DNA of 64,000 nucleotides from an uncultured Cellvibrio sp. GTDB lineage: Bacteria; Pseudomonadota; Gammaproteobacteria; Pseudomonadales; Cellvibrionaceae. A program made the position numbers and the translations under genes. The stretch lies in NCBI GenBank assembly GCA_937958105.1, contig CALFXJ010000006.1, positions 124,001-188,000 of the forward strand, read 5' to 3'. Under the pieces are notes generated by a model. The model saw only the letters and a list, made by a program, of their open reading frames with translations. It made no database searches and was not told the origin of the DNA. How positions within the stretch are numbered: the stretch's first letter is position 1; every line of letters begins with the position of its first letter. Shown here piece by piece: positions 17,286 through 26,135 of the stretch.

Positions 17286-18296
17286 ATGGTTCAGCATCTA
17301 AAGAAGGTTCAGGAATGGCATCCTGTCAGCCGCGAAGAGTTTCAACAGGATGTGGTTCCCCTGTATCGCCCTGCCGTTATTCGAGGATATTTCAAGCACT
17401 GGCCAGCTGTAATCAAGCAGCAGGAATCTGTGGCGGCGTTAGCCAGGTATATTGGGTCGTTTGATCAGCAGAAGAATGTGGTTACCTACTGTGGTGCTCC
17501 AGACATACAAGGCCGCTTCTTCTATCAGCCCGATATGCAGGGCTTCAATTTTGAACGGATTTCGGAAAAGTTCAGCGAAGCATTCGATAGAATTCTTTCT
17601 CATGTCGATAATCCCAATCCTCCATCGGTCTATTCCGGCGCTATCTCTATCGATGAAAATATTCCAGGATTTGCGGAAGAGAACCGGTGTGAGATAGCGG
17701 GGAAGACGGCTGTCGCACGCATCTGGATGGGTAACGCCGCAATTGTCTCAACCCATTACGACATGTTGGATAACGTCGTGGCGGTGGTCGCAGGTCGTCG
17801 GCGGTTTACACTTTTTCCGCCGGAACAGCTGAAGAATCTCTACGTGGGGCCGCTTGATTTTACTTTGTCAGGGCAGCCCGTGAGTATGGTTGAACTGAAC
17901 AATCCAGACTTTGCCCGGTATCCGCGCTTCAAGGAAGCTCTCGCAACGGCAGAAGTCGCAGAGCTGGAGCCTGGCGATGCTTTGTTTATCCCCAAGCTCT
18001 GGTGGCATCATGTGGAATCGTTAGACCGGTTCAATATGATTGTTAATTACTGGTGGAACAATACCGCGCTGGGCCCTGATATGCCATATACCACGATGAT
18101 GCACGGTCTTCTTTCCATCAGTCACCTGCCAAAGCCCGAAAGAGATGCCTGGCGTGCTTTCTTTGATCATTATGTATTTCAGGTAGAAGGGGACCCTGTT
18201 CCTCATGTGGCGCCGGAGCATCGCGGTGTGCTTGGAAATATGACGCCGGAGCTTTACAAAAAGATCAAAGGGTATGTGTTGTCATTGCTCCGTTAA
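17286..18296 (+). CDS. JmjC/cupin-like (Cupin_8) oxygenase-type protein
   Basis: A 336-residue protein of the cupin-like (Cupin_8/JmjC) family. The Fe(II)-binding HxD is at H157-D159 (STHYDMLDN), and a distal His is at H241 or H242 (KLWWHHVESL). A Lys/Arg-rich strand after the first motif (AGRRRFTLFPP) fits 2-oxoglutarate binding. The family includes FIH-type hydroxylases, but bacterial members beside TonB receptors and flavin halogenases have no known substrate. It converges on the sapC-like gene over a shared terminator. Its presence next to TonB receptor, halogenase and SapC is the conserved pattern of this locus type. Confidence 0.9.
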   Translation: MVQHLKKVQEWHPVSREEFQQDVVPLYRPAVIRGYFKHWPAVIKQQESVAALARYIGSFDQQKNVVTYCGAPDIQGRFFYQPDMQGFNFERISEKFSEAFDRILSHVDNPNPPSVYSGAISIDENIPGFAEENRCEIAGKTAVARIWMGNAAIVSTHYDMLDNVVAVVAGRRRFTLFPPEQLKNLYVGPLDFTLSGQPVSMVELNNPDFARYPRFKEALATAEVAELEPGDALFIPKLWWHHVESLDRFNMIVNYWWNNTALGPDMPYTTMMHGLLSISHLPKPERDAWRAFFDHYVFQVEGDPVPHVAPEHRGVLGNMTPELYKKIKGYVLSLLR

Positions 18297-18297
18297 A

Positions 18298-18322
18298 AAA
18301 GCCGCGGTGTTGCCGCGGCTTT
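18298..18322. terminator. Bidirectional terminator between cupin-like and sapC-like genes
   Basis: The perfect inverted repeat AAAGCCGCGG / CCGCGGCTTT, with loop TGTTG, has A and T tracts on both sides. It lies between two convergent stop codons. Confidence 0.85.
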
Positions 18323-18327
18323 AGCTG

Positions 18328-19056
18328 TTATGGACGCAATTTCTGGTTCTTTTTGTTGATCAGGCTGTATATATGTCCGAAGGACGTCAGCATGGTGTAG
18401 ATGGGGCGCAGATAATTGAGTGAGTGTAGCTCTGCGATGGTTTCGCCCGGCAGAGACTTCAGTTTGCTCTCATCAATTGAGTAGAAACCCTGGATGTGGC
18501 GCTGTTCCTGATTGATTAGTTCAATCTTCAGCGTGGTTGGCGCGATCAGATCCAGTTCAAGAAGTTTATTGATAAACAGCTGCGTTTCAGCAAACCCATC
18601 CTTCAAGACTTTCAGCATGGACGTCATCTTTTCAAGATAGGGAGTAGGAAATCCCCGCTCGTTGAACAGCGCTTCGCCATTATCTTCCTGTACGCGTGGG
18701 TCTGCGAGGTCAATGAACACCACATGTTCTGTTTCTGTTTTGTCACCATCGACTGGTTTACTTTGTGTGCCCACCATAAAAGGCTGGCGGCGAATATTCA
18801 GCGGGATATAAAGTGCATTCCACTGATCATTCTCCACAAAGAGGTTCTCACCTTCATCAAAACCAAACACCGCTACACAGACGAAGCCGCCGGTCTCCAG
18901 GCTTTTGGTAAAGAGCAGAGGGTACTCGAGCGAAAGATGAGGGAATTCCTGTAAGACAATCGAACTGTTTCTGAGTGCAAATTTAGCGCCGAGGGGTTCA
19001 TCTCTTACACGCAGGTTTTTATGGTCTTTGCTGCTTAGCAGTGCGGGGCTGTTCAT
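18328..19056 (-). CDS. SapC family protein
   Basis: A 242-residue SapC-family protein, named after a Campylobacter S-layer locus. The family signature EYPLLFTKSLETGGFVCVAVFG and the later blocks NDQWNALYIPLNIRRQPFMVG and LFNERGFPTPYLEKM are clear. No signal peptide is seen, so it is probably cytoplasmic. In Xanthomonas, Caulobacter and Cellvibrio relatives SapC proteins recur beside TonB-dependent receptors and tryptophan-halogenase homologues, as here. The function is unknown. It is probably the last gene of the receptor-halogenase-SapC transcription unit. Confidence 0.9.
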   Translation of the reverse strand: MNSPALLSSKDHKNLRVRDEPLGAKFALRNSSIVLQEFPHLSLEYPLLFTKSLETGGFVCVAVFGFDEGENLFVENDQWNALYIPLNIRRQPFMVGTQSKPVDGDKTETEHVVFIDLADPRVQEDNGEALFNERGFPTPYLEKMTSMLKVLKDGFAETQLFINKLLELDLIAPTTLKIELINQEQRHIQGFYSIDESKLKSLPGETIAELHSLNYLRPIYTMLTSFGHIYSLINKKNQKLRP

Positions 19057-19145
19057 ATCTGGCTCACTAACTTGGTCATTATTGTTAAATCTATATTGTT
19101 TTTGTCATTTACCCTGGTTTGAGTTCCAATAAAAGTTGTTCGTCC

Positions 19146-20702
19146 CTATATTTTCTGAAAGCCGTATTGGTGAACTTTTTGTAACAGCTCCCGATGACGG
19201 GGCAGCATGGATACGACTTTTTGGATCATGCGTTCATTGTCGCGAAGCTGCTGCTGTGCAAACTCAACCTCTGCTGGTGCTAATGTGATGTGTTCAGTGC
19301 GGGTTTTAAAGCCCATGCCGTAAAGCACATACTGATAACTGGCTGCCGGAAAGACTTCGCATCGACTGGTAAAGTCGTGATCCCAGGGGTGCTGATAGCG
19401 CCATAACTCGAGCAGCTCTTTCAGACTGTCCGGGATGGTGGCAGGGTCACGATTATCTATCCAGAATTTGTTGTCTGTTCGTTTACTTAAAATATAGTGT
19501 AGTTTCAGGAAGTCGATAATGCGATCCCAATGATAGAGGAATGTTGTGTTAAAGCGTTTGGCGATGATATCCATAACTTCCCGACAACGGGGCAGTTGAT
19601 CGCTGATCATCTCTGCTGCGAGCTCTACCAATACCAATGCAGAAGACTCCAACGGCTCAAGGAAGCCGGAGGAGAGGCCGACCGCCACGCAGTTATTTTT
19701 CCAGAATATTTGCCGATGACCCGAGTGGATAGGAATTTTACGCATGCTCAATTTGCCTGCACCCTTGCCAACATTGGTCTCGAGGTAATCCGCTAAAACC
19801 TGTTCCGCTCTCTCGTCGTTGGTGTATCGACTCGAATAAACGTAGCCAATACCCCGGCGGGTTTGCAAGCCAATGTCCCATACCCAGCCAGCTTCCTGGC
19901 CGGTGGATATTGTATGGGTAGCAATAGCGGCATTTTCATCAGAGTAGGGGGCCTGTACCGCGAGGGCGCTGTCAATAAACAGCACATCGCTCTTGTCAAT
20001 GAAAGGTACTTTAAAGTGCTCTCCGAGCAGCAGAGAGCGAAAGCCTGTGCAGTCTACAAATAAGTCTCCTTCGATATCGCCATTGGCCTGCGTAGATACT
20101 GAGGCAATATCGCCATTTTCTGCAGAGTTAATCTGAATCACGTTATCGCAGACGTAATGAACACCCAGCTGGGTCAGGCAGTGCTGTTTCAGAAACTCGG
20201 AAAATTTGGCGGAGTTGAGATGGTAGGCATAGTTGGCTACAGCTTCATATTCAGGCGTGGTCATGGCTTTAGGAGCAAGGCCATGTTCACATAAGGCTTC
20301 CTGGAAGCAGGTGGCCTGCGAAAAAGATTTTCCCTGATTATCCATCTGCCAGTAAGGCGCGAGGTTTCCTTTCAAAAAGCCGGTGGGCAGTACCAGAGGG
20401 TGGTAGTAAAAGTCATCATCTGACCCGTCAACCCATTTTGCAAATTTTGCGCCCTGTTTAAAGGCTGCGTCACACTCCCGGATAAATGCGGTCTCCGATA
20501 TTCCCATTTTTCTCAAGGTACCCCGCATGGTGGGCCAGGTTCCTTCGCCAACGCCAATGGGCTTGATATCGGGGGATTCAATCAGAGTGACCTTAACGCC
20601 GAACTCGGAGGCGGCATGGTGTTTCGCGGCGATGGTTCCGGCAGTAATCCAGCCCGCTGTCCCACCACCGACGATCACAACAGATTTAAGGGGAGTCGTC
20701 AT
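19146..20702 (-). CDS. Flavin-dependent (tryptophan-type) halogenase
   Basis: A 518-residue flavin-dependent halogenase. The FAD motif GGGTAGW is near residues 12-18. The catalytic Lys is K82 (FKQG) and the catalytic Glu is E352 in EPLES, matching K79 and E346 of PrnA. The halogenase signature W-x-W-x-I is at residues 273-277 (WVWDI), followed by Gly instead of the usual Pro, as is common in TonB-associated members. All residues for chlorination or bromination are present, so an active enzyme is expected. It resembles the BrvH-type indole halogenases of Brevundimonas and Xanthomonas. The natural substrate is unknown. A partner flavin reductase is not adjacent. Confidence 0.93.
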   Translation of the reverse strand: MTTPLKSVVIVGGGTAGWITAGTIAAKHHAASEFGVKVTLIESPDIKPIGVGEGTWPTMRGTLRKMGISETAFIRECDAAFKQGAKFAKWVDGSDDDFYYHPLVLPTGFLKGNLAPYWQMDNQGKSFSQATCFQEALCEHGLAPKAMTTPEYEAVANYAYHLNSAKFSEFLKQHCLTQLGVHYVCDNVIQINSAENGDIASVSTQANGDIEGDLFVDCTGFRSLLLGEHFKVPFIDKSDVLFIDSALAVQAPYSDENAAIATHTISTGQEAGWVWDIGLQTRRGIGYVYSSRYTNDERAEQVLADYLETNVGKGAGKLSMRKIPIHSGHRQIFWKNNCVAVGLSSGFLEPLESSALVLVELAAEMISDQLPRCREVMDIIAKRFNTTFLYHWDRIIDFLKLHYILSKRTDNKFWIDNRDPATIPDSLKELLELWRYQHPWDHDFTSRCEVFPAASYQYVLYGMGFKTRTEHITLAPAEVEFAQQQLRDNERMIQKVVSMLPRHRELLQKVHQYGFQKI

Positions 20703-20744
20703 AGTACTTCACCTGAAAAATTCGCGTTGTACAACTCTCAGAGT

Positions 20745-20772
20745 AAAAAGACCGCCCGAAGGCGGCCTTTTT
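20745..20772 (-). terminator. Terminator after the TonB receptor gene
   Basis: The stem AAAAAG-CCGCC / GGCGG-CTTTTT with a CGAA loop lies in the 96-base gap between receptor stop and halogenase start. It would reduce halogenase expression relative to the receptor, or act as an attenuator. Confidence 0.7.
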
Positions 20773-20798
20773 ATTCCGCTATCCAGAAATTGGCATTT

Positions 20799-23717
20799 CT
20801 AGAAGGTAGCACGGATACCCAGAGCATAGCGAGCGCCAGTGGAGATGGCTTCGTAAAGCTGCTCTTCGTAACGGCCGTGAGAACGGTAGCCCTCGCCAGT
20901 TACGTTGATACCCTCCAGCAACACGGTAAGGTTATCGGTAATGTCATAGCTCATGCTGAAGTCCCACTGACCGTAGTCTTCAACAATAACCGCATCACCG
21001 CCCTGCAGCTGAGAGAAGCCTTGCAGGAACTCATCACGCCAGTTGTAGGTTATACGAGCCTGGAATGGACCATTCTCATAGTAACCCATCAGGTTAGCTG
21101 AATCGCTCAGACCAGTGATAGCAAAACGCTGGTTAACATCTTCAACGTCAAGCTCTCTGTTGGTGCTCACGAATGTTGCGTTAGCCCCGACACCGAAGCC
21201 AGTTTCACCAAACGCATGCTGAATTGCCAGCTCGGTTCCGCGTACTTTGGCTGTAGGGCCGTTGACCTGCGAAGTGATTTTGAAAACAGCAATGCTATCA
21301 CCCAAACTCGGATCGGTTACGTCATTGATTGTACCTTCACGTACACCGCCAACAACAAAGTCGTTGATGTATTTTTCGAAGTAGCCGATCGACATGTAGC
21401 TCAGATCGGAGTAGTACCACTCCAGGCCAAGATCAATGTTATCCGCAGAGAAAGGCTTCAGACCAGGGTTGCCTGCACTCGCATTAAGTTCGCCGCCTGG
21501 GCGAGTAATACCAATAGTGCGAGTAGCTTGCAAAGCACCAATGTCTGGACGGGTGATAGTTCTTCCTGCCGCGAAACGTGCCACTAAATCATCAGTAATA
21601 TTCAGTTTTAATGCCAGGTTGGGCAGCAAAATATCGTAGCTTTGCTCTTCGGAAACTTCTGTCATGCCGCCCGGTGCATAAACCGGCGCCAATGAAGTTG
21701 GGTCAGCGTATCGTAATCCAGTGAGCACCTGCTCAAAACCTGTGGAGGTAATGTCAGTGCTTTCCAGGCGCATGCCAGATTGGATACGTAACGGCATATT
21801 GAAGAATTCAGTATCAATATCCAATTGGACATAGGATGCCAGAGTTTCTTCTTTAACAGAGTAGCTGTTAGGAGACCATTCAGTTGGGATCTGAGAATAT
21901 CCCTCACCCATTTGAGGCCAAATGCTCGCAAAAATATCACTGGGATCGAAGTAAACCCACTCACGAGGAAGACCTTCAGTGCCACTGAATTGATCGAGGA
22001 AGCCACTACCAATCGTGGTCCGGCGCTCAAGTACCGAGGGATCGATGATAGGGAAACCGTACATCCCAGCGAAATCTTCAACGACGTTTGCCGGTTCATG
22101 GGCGTTATACTTCAAGCGGTTATTTTTAGTTTGCTCTGTAAACATCATGCCCGCACGGAATACAATGTTGTCGTCGGACCATTCACCTTCAATGCGGAAC
22201 TGATTCAGTTCATCTTTGGTGTTCCCGCTTTGAATATCGTTGCGGTGAGCGCGAAGCAGATCCGTCGCTATCTCCCCGTCAGGGCCGGTACCCGTTACCG
22301 CTCCGGTGGGATCAAGACCATTCTCGTTAGCATACGCATAACAATTTGCGAAGCCTGCAGCCGGCCAATTGGGGTTTTCGTTGACAGCAGGATTGCCACA
22401 AAGTGATGCTTGTGTTCTGCCGGGGTTTGCATCATAGATATTCTGAACTACAGGTATCTCCGCGCCGTCAATGATGCGGAAGCGCTGCTGATTACGATAG
22501 CCCACGATCGCTTGATACTGGTTAAACTCGCCGCCCGGGTTTTGTTCAGACTTGGCGAAGTTGGCATCGAAGAGCATGTTGAAGTTGTCAGTTACAGCCC
22601 ACTCAACATTTATCCCGAACGAGTTGTTCTCTGAAACAGTTTCGTTCCAGTTCTGGATATTATCGAAGGTACCTTCTTCAAAGGCATCAATAACGGTGCC
22701 GTTTTCATTAATCCTTACATTTTGTACGCCGCCGGAGTTAAACCAGACACCGAACTGTGAGCTTTTATGCTCGTTATGGAGTTCGGAGTAGAGATAGTCG
22801 GCGGTGACGGTCAGGCTGTCGGAAGGTGCATATTGGAACACGAGGTTAGCGTTGGTCCGGGTGCGTTCTGATTCCTGTACCGAAATGTTGTAGTTCTGCG
22901 GCATAAACATGTTAGCTGGCGAGAACTCTCCGCGATTCGCGAGGCGGTCATTAATAATAATGTTCCGGCCTTCAGCATCCTGCGCAATGCTGCCATCGGG
23001 GTTTCTTTGATAGTCGTAGAAGTCCGGGTTAACAACCCATCCATCTACCGCAACGCGCTCCTGCTCATATTTACGCTGCTGATAAGAAGCAGCCACAAGA
23101 ACACCGAAAGTGCCGTCGGCAAAGGTATTGCTGATCAAACCGGAAACTTCCGGAGTCACAGACCCTTCATCGATATCGGAAACGCCTTTAACACTGCCTA
23201 CAGCTTTGAAGCTGCCGATATTAAGCGGGCGGGCGGTATTGATATTGATGGTCGATCCGATACCACCGGAGGGGTTAGCCGCACTGGATGTCTTATGCAC
23301 TTCAACACCGCTGACCAGCTCGGCGGCCAGGTCATTGAAGTTGAAGCTACGGCCGGCGCCACTGCTTGGCATCTGGCGACCGTTGGTGGTGACCATGTTG
23401 AAGTTCGGACCGAAGCCGCGTACAGAAACCGAGTTACCTTCACCAGCGTTACGGTCAATAGATACCCCGGGTATCCGCTGGAGGGATTCTGCAAGGTTTG
23501 CATCGGGGAACTTACCAATGTCTTCTGCAGAGATTGCGTCTACGACACCGCCTGCGTCACGTTTGATATCCATCGCCCGCTCAAGCGAAGCACGGATACC
23601 AGAAACGTAAACCTCTTCTACCATGGATGCCTCTTGTTGCGCCCATACAGGAACAGACAGAGAGGAGGATGCAGCGGCGACGAGTATAGCGTGTGATAGT
23701 TTATTTTTATTGAACAT
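20799..23717 (-). CDS. TonB-dependent outer-membrane receptor
   Basis: A 972-residue TonB-dependent receptor of the Caulobacter-type (large, carbohydrate-associated) class. Residues 1-26 are a signal peptide cleaved after VWA. The plug domain (about 40-165) contains DAISAEDIGKFPDANLAESL and IPGVSIDR. The remainder forms the beta-barrel, ending in a terminal Phe (GIRATF). The start at 23717 has an AGGAG site and gives the correct signal peptide. The receptor probably imports an oligosaccharide or other large ligand. Its partners here are the halogenase and SapC, on the same strand downstream. Confidence 0.94.
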   Translation of the reverse strand: MFNKNKLSHAILVAAASSSLSVPVWAQQEASMVEEVYVSGIRASLERAMDIKRDAGGVVDAISAEDIGKFPDANLAESLQRIPGVSIDRNAGEGNSVSVRGFGPNFNMVTTNGRQMPSSGAGRSFNFNDLAAELVSGVEVHKTSSAANPSGGIGSTININTARPLNIGSFKAVGSVKGVSDIDEGSVTPEVSGLISNTFADGTFGVLVAASYQQRKYEQERVAVDGWVVNPDFYDYQRNPDGSIAQDAEGRNIIINDRLANRGEFSPANMFMPQNYNISVQESERTRTNANLVFQYAPSDSLTVTADYLYSELHNEHKSSQFGVWFNSGGVQNVRINENGTVIDAFEEGTFDNIQNWNETVSENNSFGINVEWAVTDNFNMLFDANFAKSEQNPGGEFNQYQAIVGYRNQQRFRIIDGAEIPVVQNIYDANPGRTQASLCGNPAVNENPNWPAAGFANCYAYANENGLDPTGAVTGTGPDGEIATDLLRAHRNDIQSGNTKDELNQFRIEGEWSDDNIVFRAGMMFTEQTKNNRLKYNAHEPANVVEDFAGMYGFPIIDPSVLERRTTIGSGFLDQFSGTEGLPREWVYFDPSDIFASIWPQMGEGYSQIPTEWSPNSYSVKEETLASYVQLDIDTEFFNMPLRIQSGMRLESTDITSTGFEQVLTGLRYADPTSLAPVYAPGGMTEVSEEQSYDILLPNLALKLNITDDLVARFAAGRTITRPDIGALQATRTIGITRPGGELNASAGNPGLKPFSADNIDLGLEWYYSDLSYMSIGYFEKYINDFVVGGVREGTINDVTDPSLGDSIAVFKITSQVNGPTAKVRGTELAIQHAFGETGFGVGANATFVSTNRELDVEDVNQRFAITGLSDSANLMGYYENGPFQARITYNWRDEFLQGFSQLQGGDAVIVEDYGQWDFSMSYDITDNLTVLLEGINVTGEGYRSHGRYEEQLYEAISTGARYALGIRATF

Positions 23718-24419
23718 TAACACTACTCCTAATTGAAGTTTGCGGAGGAGCAACACCTCACTAGAGGAATACGAAGGAATGGAGATTCGAGTTCTCTTGC
23801 TGGTGAAGCTCCGCGACTTTTACATACCCTGTTAATTGTTATTTCTAACACCATAAAAGTTGACCAAACGAGGCATCAACATCTTATAGTCAAAAAGAAT
23901 ATTAACTTTATGGCGGCGAGAGTCAACCTTGCTGAAGGCCAGATTTGTTCAAAAAACATTCAATGAATAAGTAATACAATATATTTTGGGCGAGCGGAGA
24001 TGGTGAAATGGGGCTAACAGAAAAGTAAAGCTGTTTATGAAAATAATGATTCTGGTGCAGTTTTTAGGATAGTCATTACTTTAATTCGATGTTTTTTGTT
24101 ATTGAGTTATTTATTTTTTCGATATTTTGTTAGGGTTGTTGGTGAAATTGTTTTCAAATATAAATTTCGGTGGTTCAAAAATGCTTCAAATGCGTTGAAA
24201 TTTTTTTCAATTTTTTTTCAAGTTGGGTGCGAGATGAAAGATTTCTCGCACTATTTGTCTGATCAGTTGACTGGAATCCGAGGGGGAGGAATTGCTGTGC
24301 TCCAACACGGGGCGGAGTTTTCGCGTAAGTTTGCGTGGGGGATGTGTCTAATGGAGAGATCTCAGGTATGAAAAGAGATTCGAAGCCCGGCGAGTAAGAC
24401 TCGTCGGGCGTAGCGTCGG
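23718..24419. other. AT-rich intergenic region upstream of the TonB receptor
   Basis: Seven hundred bases without a supported gene. The receptor promoter must lie here, in the segment below about 23,950. From about 24,000 to 24,230 the DNA is unusually AT-rich with runs of T. A perfect 8-bp hairpin, GTGCGAGA (24227-24234) / TCTCGCAC (24244-24251), follows the T runs. A possible reading frame at 24096-24371 has no convincing ribosome site or protein-like composition. The alaA terminator lies at the far end. Confidence 0.6.
24385..24409 (-). terminator. Terminator after alaA
   Basis: The stem GCCCGGCGAGT / ACTCGTCGGGC (one G-T pair, three-base loop) begins 11 bases after the alaA stop. Only a weak T tract follows on the transcribed strand. 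Confidence 0.65.
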
Positions 24420-25634
24420 TTATTGTGCGTAACGCTGTAAAAATTCACCGAGTCGGTTGATTGCTCTGGTGAGGTCATCCTCCCGTGGCAGGAATACGAT
24501 CCGAAAATGGTCATTGGCCGGCCAGTTAAATGCCGACCCTTGAACAAGCAGGATTTTTTCCTGAATAAGGAAGTCGAGGACCAGTTGTTCATCATCTTTG
24601 ATCTTATACATATCAAGATCCAGCTTGGGGAACAGGTACATGGCGCCGCGAGGTTTGACACAGGAAAGTCCCGGGACCTTATCAATAGCAGCCATGGCGG
24701 CATCCCGTTGATCACGTAAACGGCCGCCGGGGACAATGAGTTCATTGATGCTTTGATAACCACCCAGCGCGGTCTGAACGGCATACATGGCAGGCACATT
24801 GGCGCACAGCCTCATGGAGGCCAGCATCTCGAGTCCCTCAATGTAACTTTTTGCTCTGTGTTTTGCACCGCTGATCACCAGCCAGCCGGAGCGGAAACCG
24901 GCGAGGCGATAGGCTTTGGATAACCCATTAAAACTGATGCAGAGGACATCCTGTGCCAGGCGGCCCATGGGGATGAATTCGGCATCATCGTAAAGAATTT
25001 TGCTGTAGATCTCGTCAGCGAAGATGATCAGGTTGTGGCGGCGAGCCAGCTCAACAATCTGTTCCAGAACTTCTCTGCTGTATACAGAGCCGGTCGGGTT
25101 GTTTGGGTTGATGACCACGATGCCGCGGGTCTTATCCGATATCTTGCTTTCAATGTCAGCAAGATCAGGGAACCAATCGGCCTGCTCGTCGCAAAGGTAG
25201 TGCCGTGCTTTACCACCTGCAAGATTGACCGCTGCAGTCCACAGCGGGTAATCGGGAGCTGGCACCAGGATTTCGTCACCATTATTCAACAGTGCCTGCA
25301 TGGCCATGACGATCAGTTCGCTGGCACCGTTGCCAAGAAAAATATCTTCAATTTCTACGCCTGGAATTTCCAGACGTTGGCATTCCTGCATGATGGCTTT
25401 ACGTGCAGCAAAAAGGCCGCGCGACGCGGTATAACCTTCTGCGTTGGGCAGGTTATAGATGACATCCTGGATAATTTCATCCGGTGCGGCGAAGCCGAAC
25501 GGAGCAGGGTTGCCAATATTTAATTTAAGGATACGATGACCTTCTTCCTCAAGGCGGTAAGCGTGCTCCAGAACCGGACCGCGGATGTCGTAGCAGACAC
25601 CATTAAGCTTGTCGGATTTCTTAATAATGCTCAT
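24420..25634 (-). CDS. alaA: Pyridoxal phosphate aminotransferase AlaA (glutamate-pyruvate type)
   Basis: A 404-residue fold-type I aminotransferase that makes alanine from pyruvate and glutamate. The N-terminus MSIIKKSDKLNGVCYDIRGPV and the blocks GNPAPFGF, NPNNPTG and SFNGLSKAYRLAGFRSGW (with the PLP lysine) closely match E. coli AlaA (YfbQ). I place the start at 25634, since the seven upstream codons are not conserved. It is divergent from msrB. Confidence 0.95.
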   Translation of the reverse strand: MSIIKKSDKLNGVCYDIRGPVLEHAYRLEEEGHRILKLNIGNPAPFGFAAPDEIIQDVIYNLPNAEGYTASRGLFAARKAIMQECQRLEIPGVEIEDIFLGNGASELIVMAMQALLNNGDEILVPAPDYPLWTAAVNLAGGKARHYLCDEQADWFPDLADIESKISDKTRGIVVINPNNPTGSVYSREVLEQIVELARRHNLIIFADEIYSKILYDDAEFIPMGRLAQDVLCISFNGLSKAYRLAGFRSGWLVISGAKHRAKSYIEGLEMLASMRLCANVPAMYAVQTALGGYQSINELIVPGGRLRDQRDAAMAAIDKVPGLSCVKPRGAMYLFPKLDLDMYKIKDDEQLVLDFLIQEKILLVQGSAFNWPANDHFRIVFLPREDDLTRAINRLGEFLQRYAQ

Positions 25635-25711
25635 TTGCAGTAATATGCCTTTCATGCAGAAATAAACATCAAATCATCATCGTCGCAGGCTACTGTGTCA
25701 AGGACATCCTT

Positions 25712-26113
25712 ATGTCAAACAAAGAAATTTTTGATGACGCGCACTGGCGTGAGAAGCTGACGCCGGAACAATATCGAATCTGTCGGCAGAAGGGCACTGA
25801 ACCGCCTTTCACAGGGGAGTACTGGAACGTGTTCAGCGATGGGATATACCGGTGTCGTTGTTGCGGAGAGTCCCTGTTTGAGGCCGGGACAAAATTTGAT
25901 GCGGGATGCGGCTGGCCCAGCTTTTATGCACCGGTTGAGAACGGAAAAATTCAGGAAGAGCTGGATACCAGTCATGGTATGCGCCGCACCGAAGTCTTAT
26001 GTCGTCGCTGCGGTTCCCACCTGGGGCATGTTTTTCCCGATGGGCCGGCGCCCACCGGTCTGCGCTATTGCATAAACTCGGCTTCGATTCTGCTGGAAGA
26101 TGCTGAGGGTTGA
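25712..26113 (+). CDS. msrB: Peptide-methionine (R)-S-oxide reductase
   Basis: A 133-residue MsrB that reduces methionine-R-sulfoxide in proteins. The catalytic Cys120 lies in RYCINSASI, and a probable resolving Cys66 is in GCGWPSF. Zinc is bound by two CxxC pairs, C48/C51 and C97/C100. Length and residues fit the cytoplasmic single-domain enzyme. It is divergent from alaA, with 77 bases between the starts. Confidence 0.97.
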   Translation: MSNKEIFDDAHWREKLTPEQYRICRQKGTEPPFTGEYWNVFSDGIYRCRCCGESLFEAGTKFDAGCGWPSFYAPVENGKIQEELDTSHGMRRTEVLCRRCGSHLGHVFPDGPAPTGLRYCINSASILLEDAEG

Positions 26114-26135
26114 TTACAGTAAGTCGGCTTAAGAG

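Noticed and set aside
24096..24371. A 91-codon frame in the gap between the TonB receptor and alaA
   Set aside because: The first half is AT-rich noncoding-like DNA, there is no convincing ribosome site, and the protein is not like any family I recognise. It is treated as noncoding.
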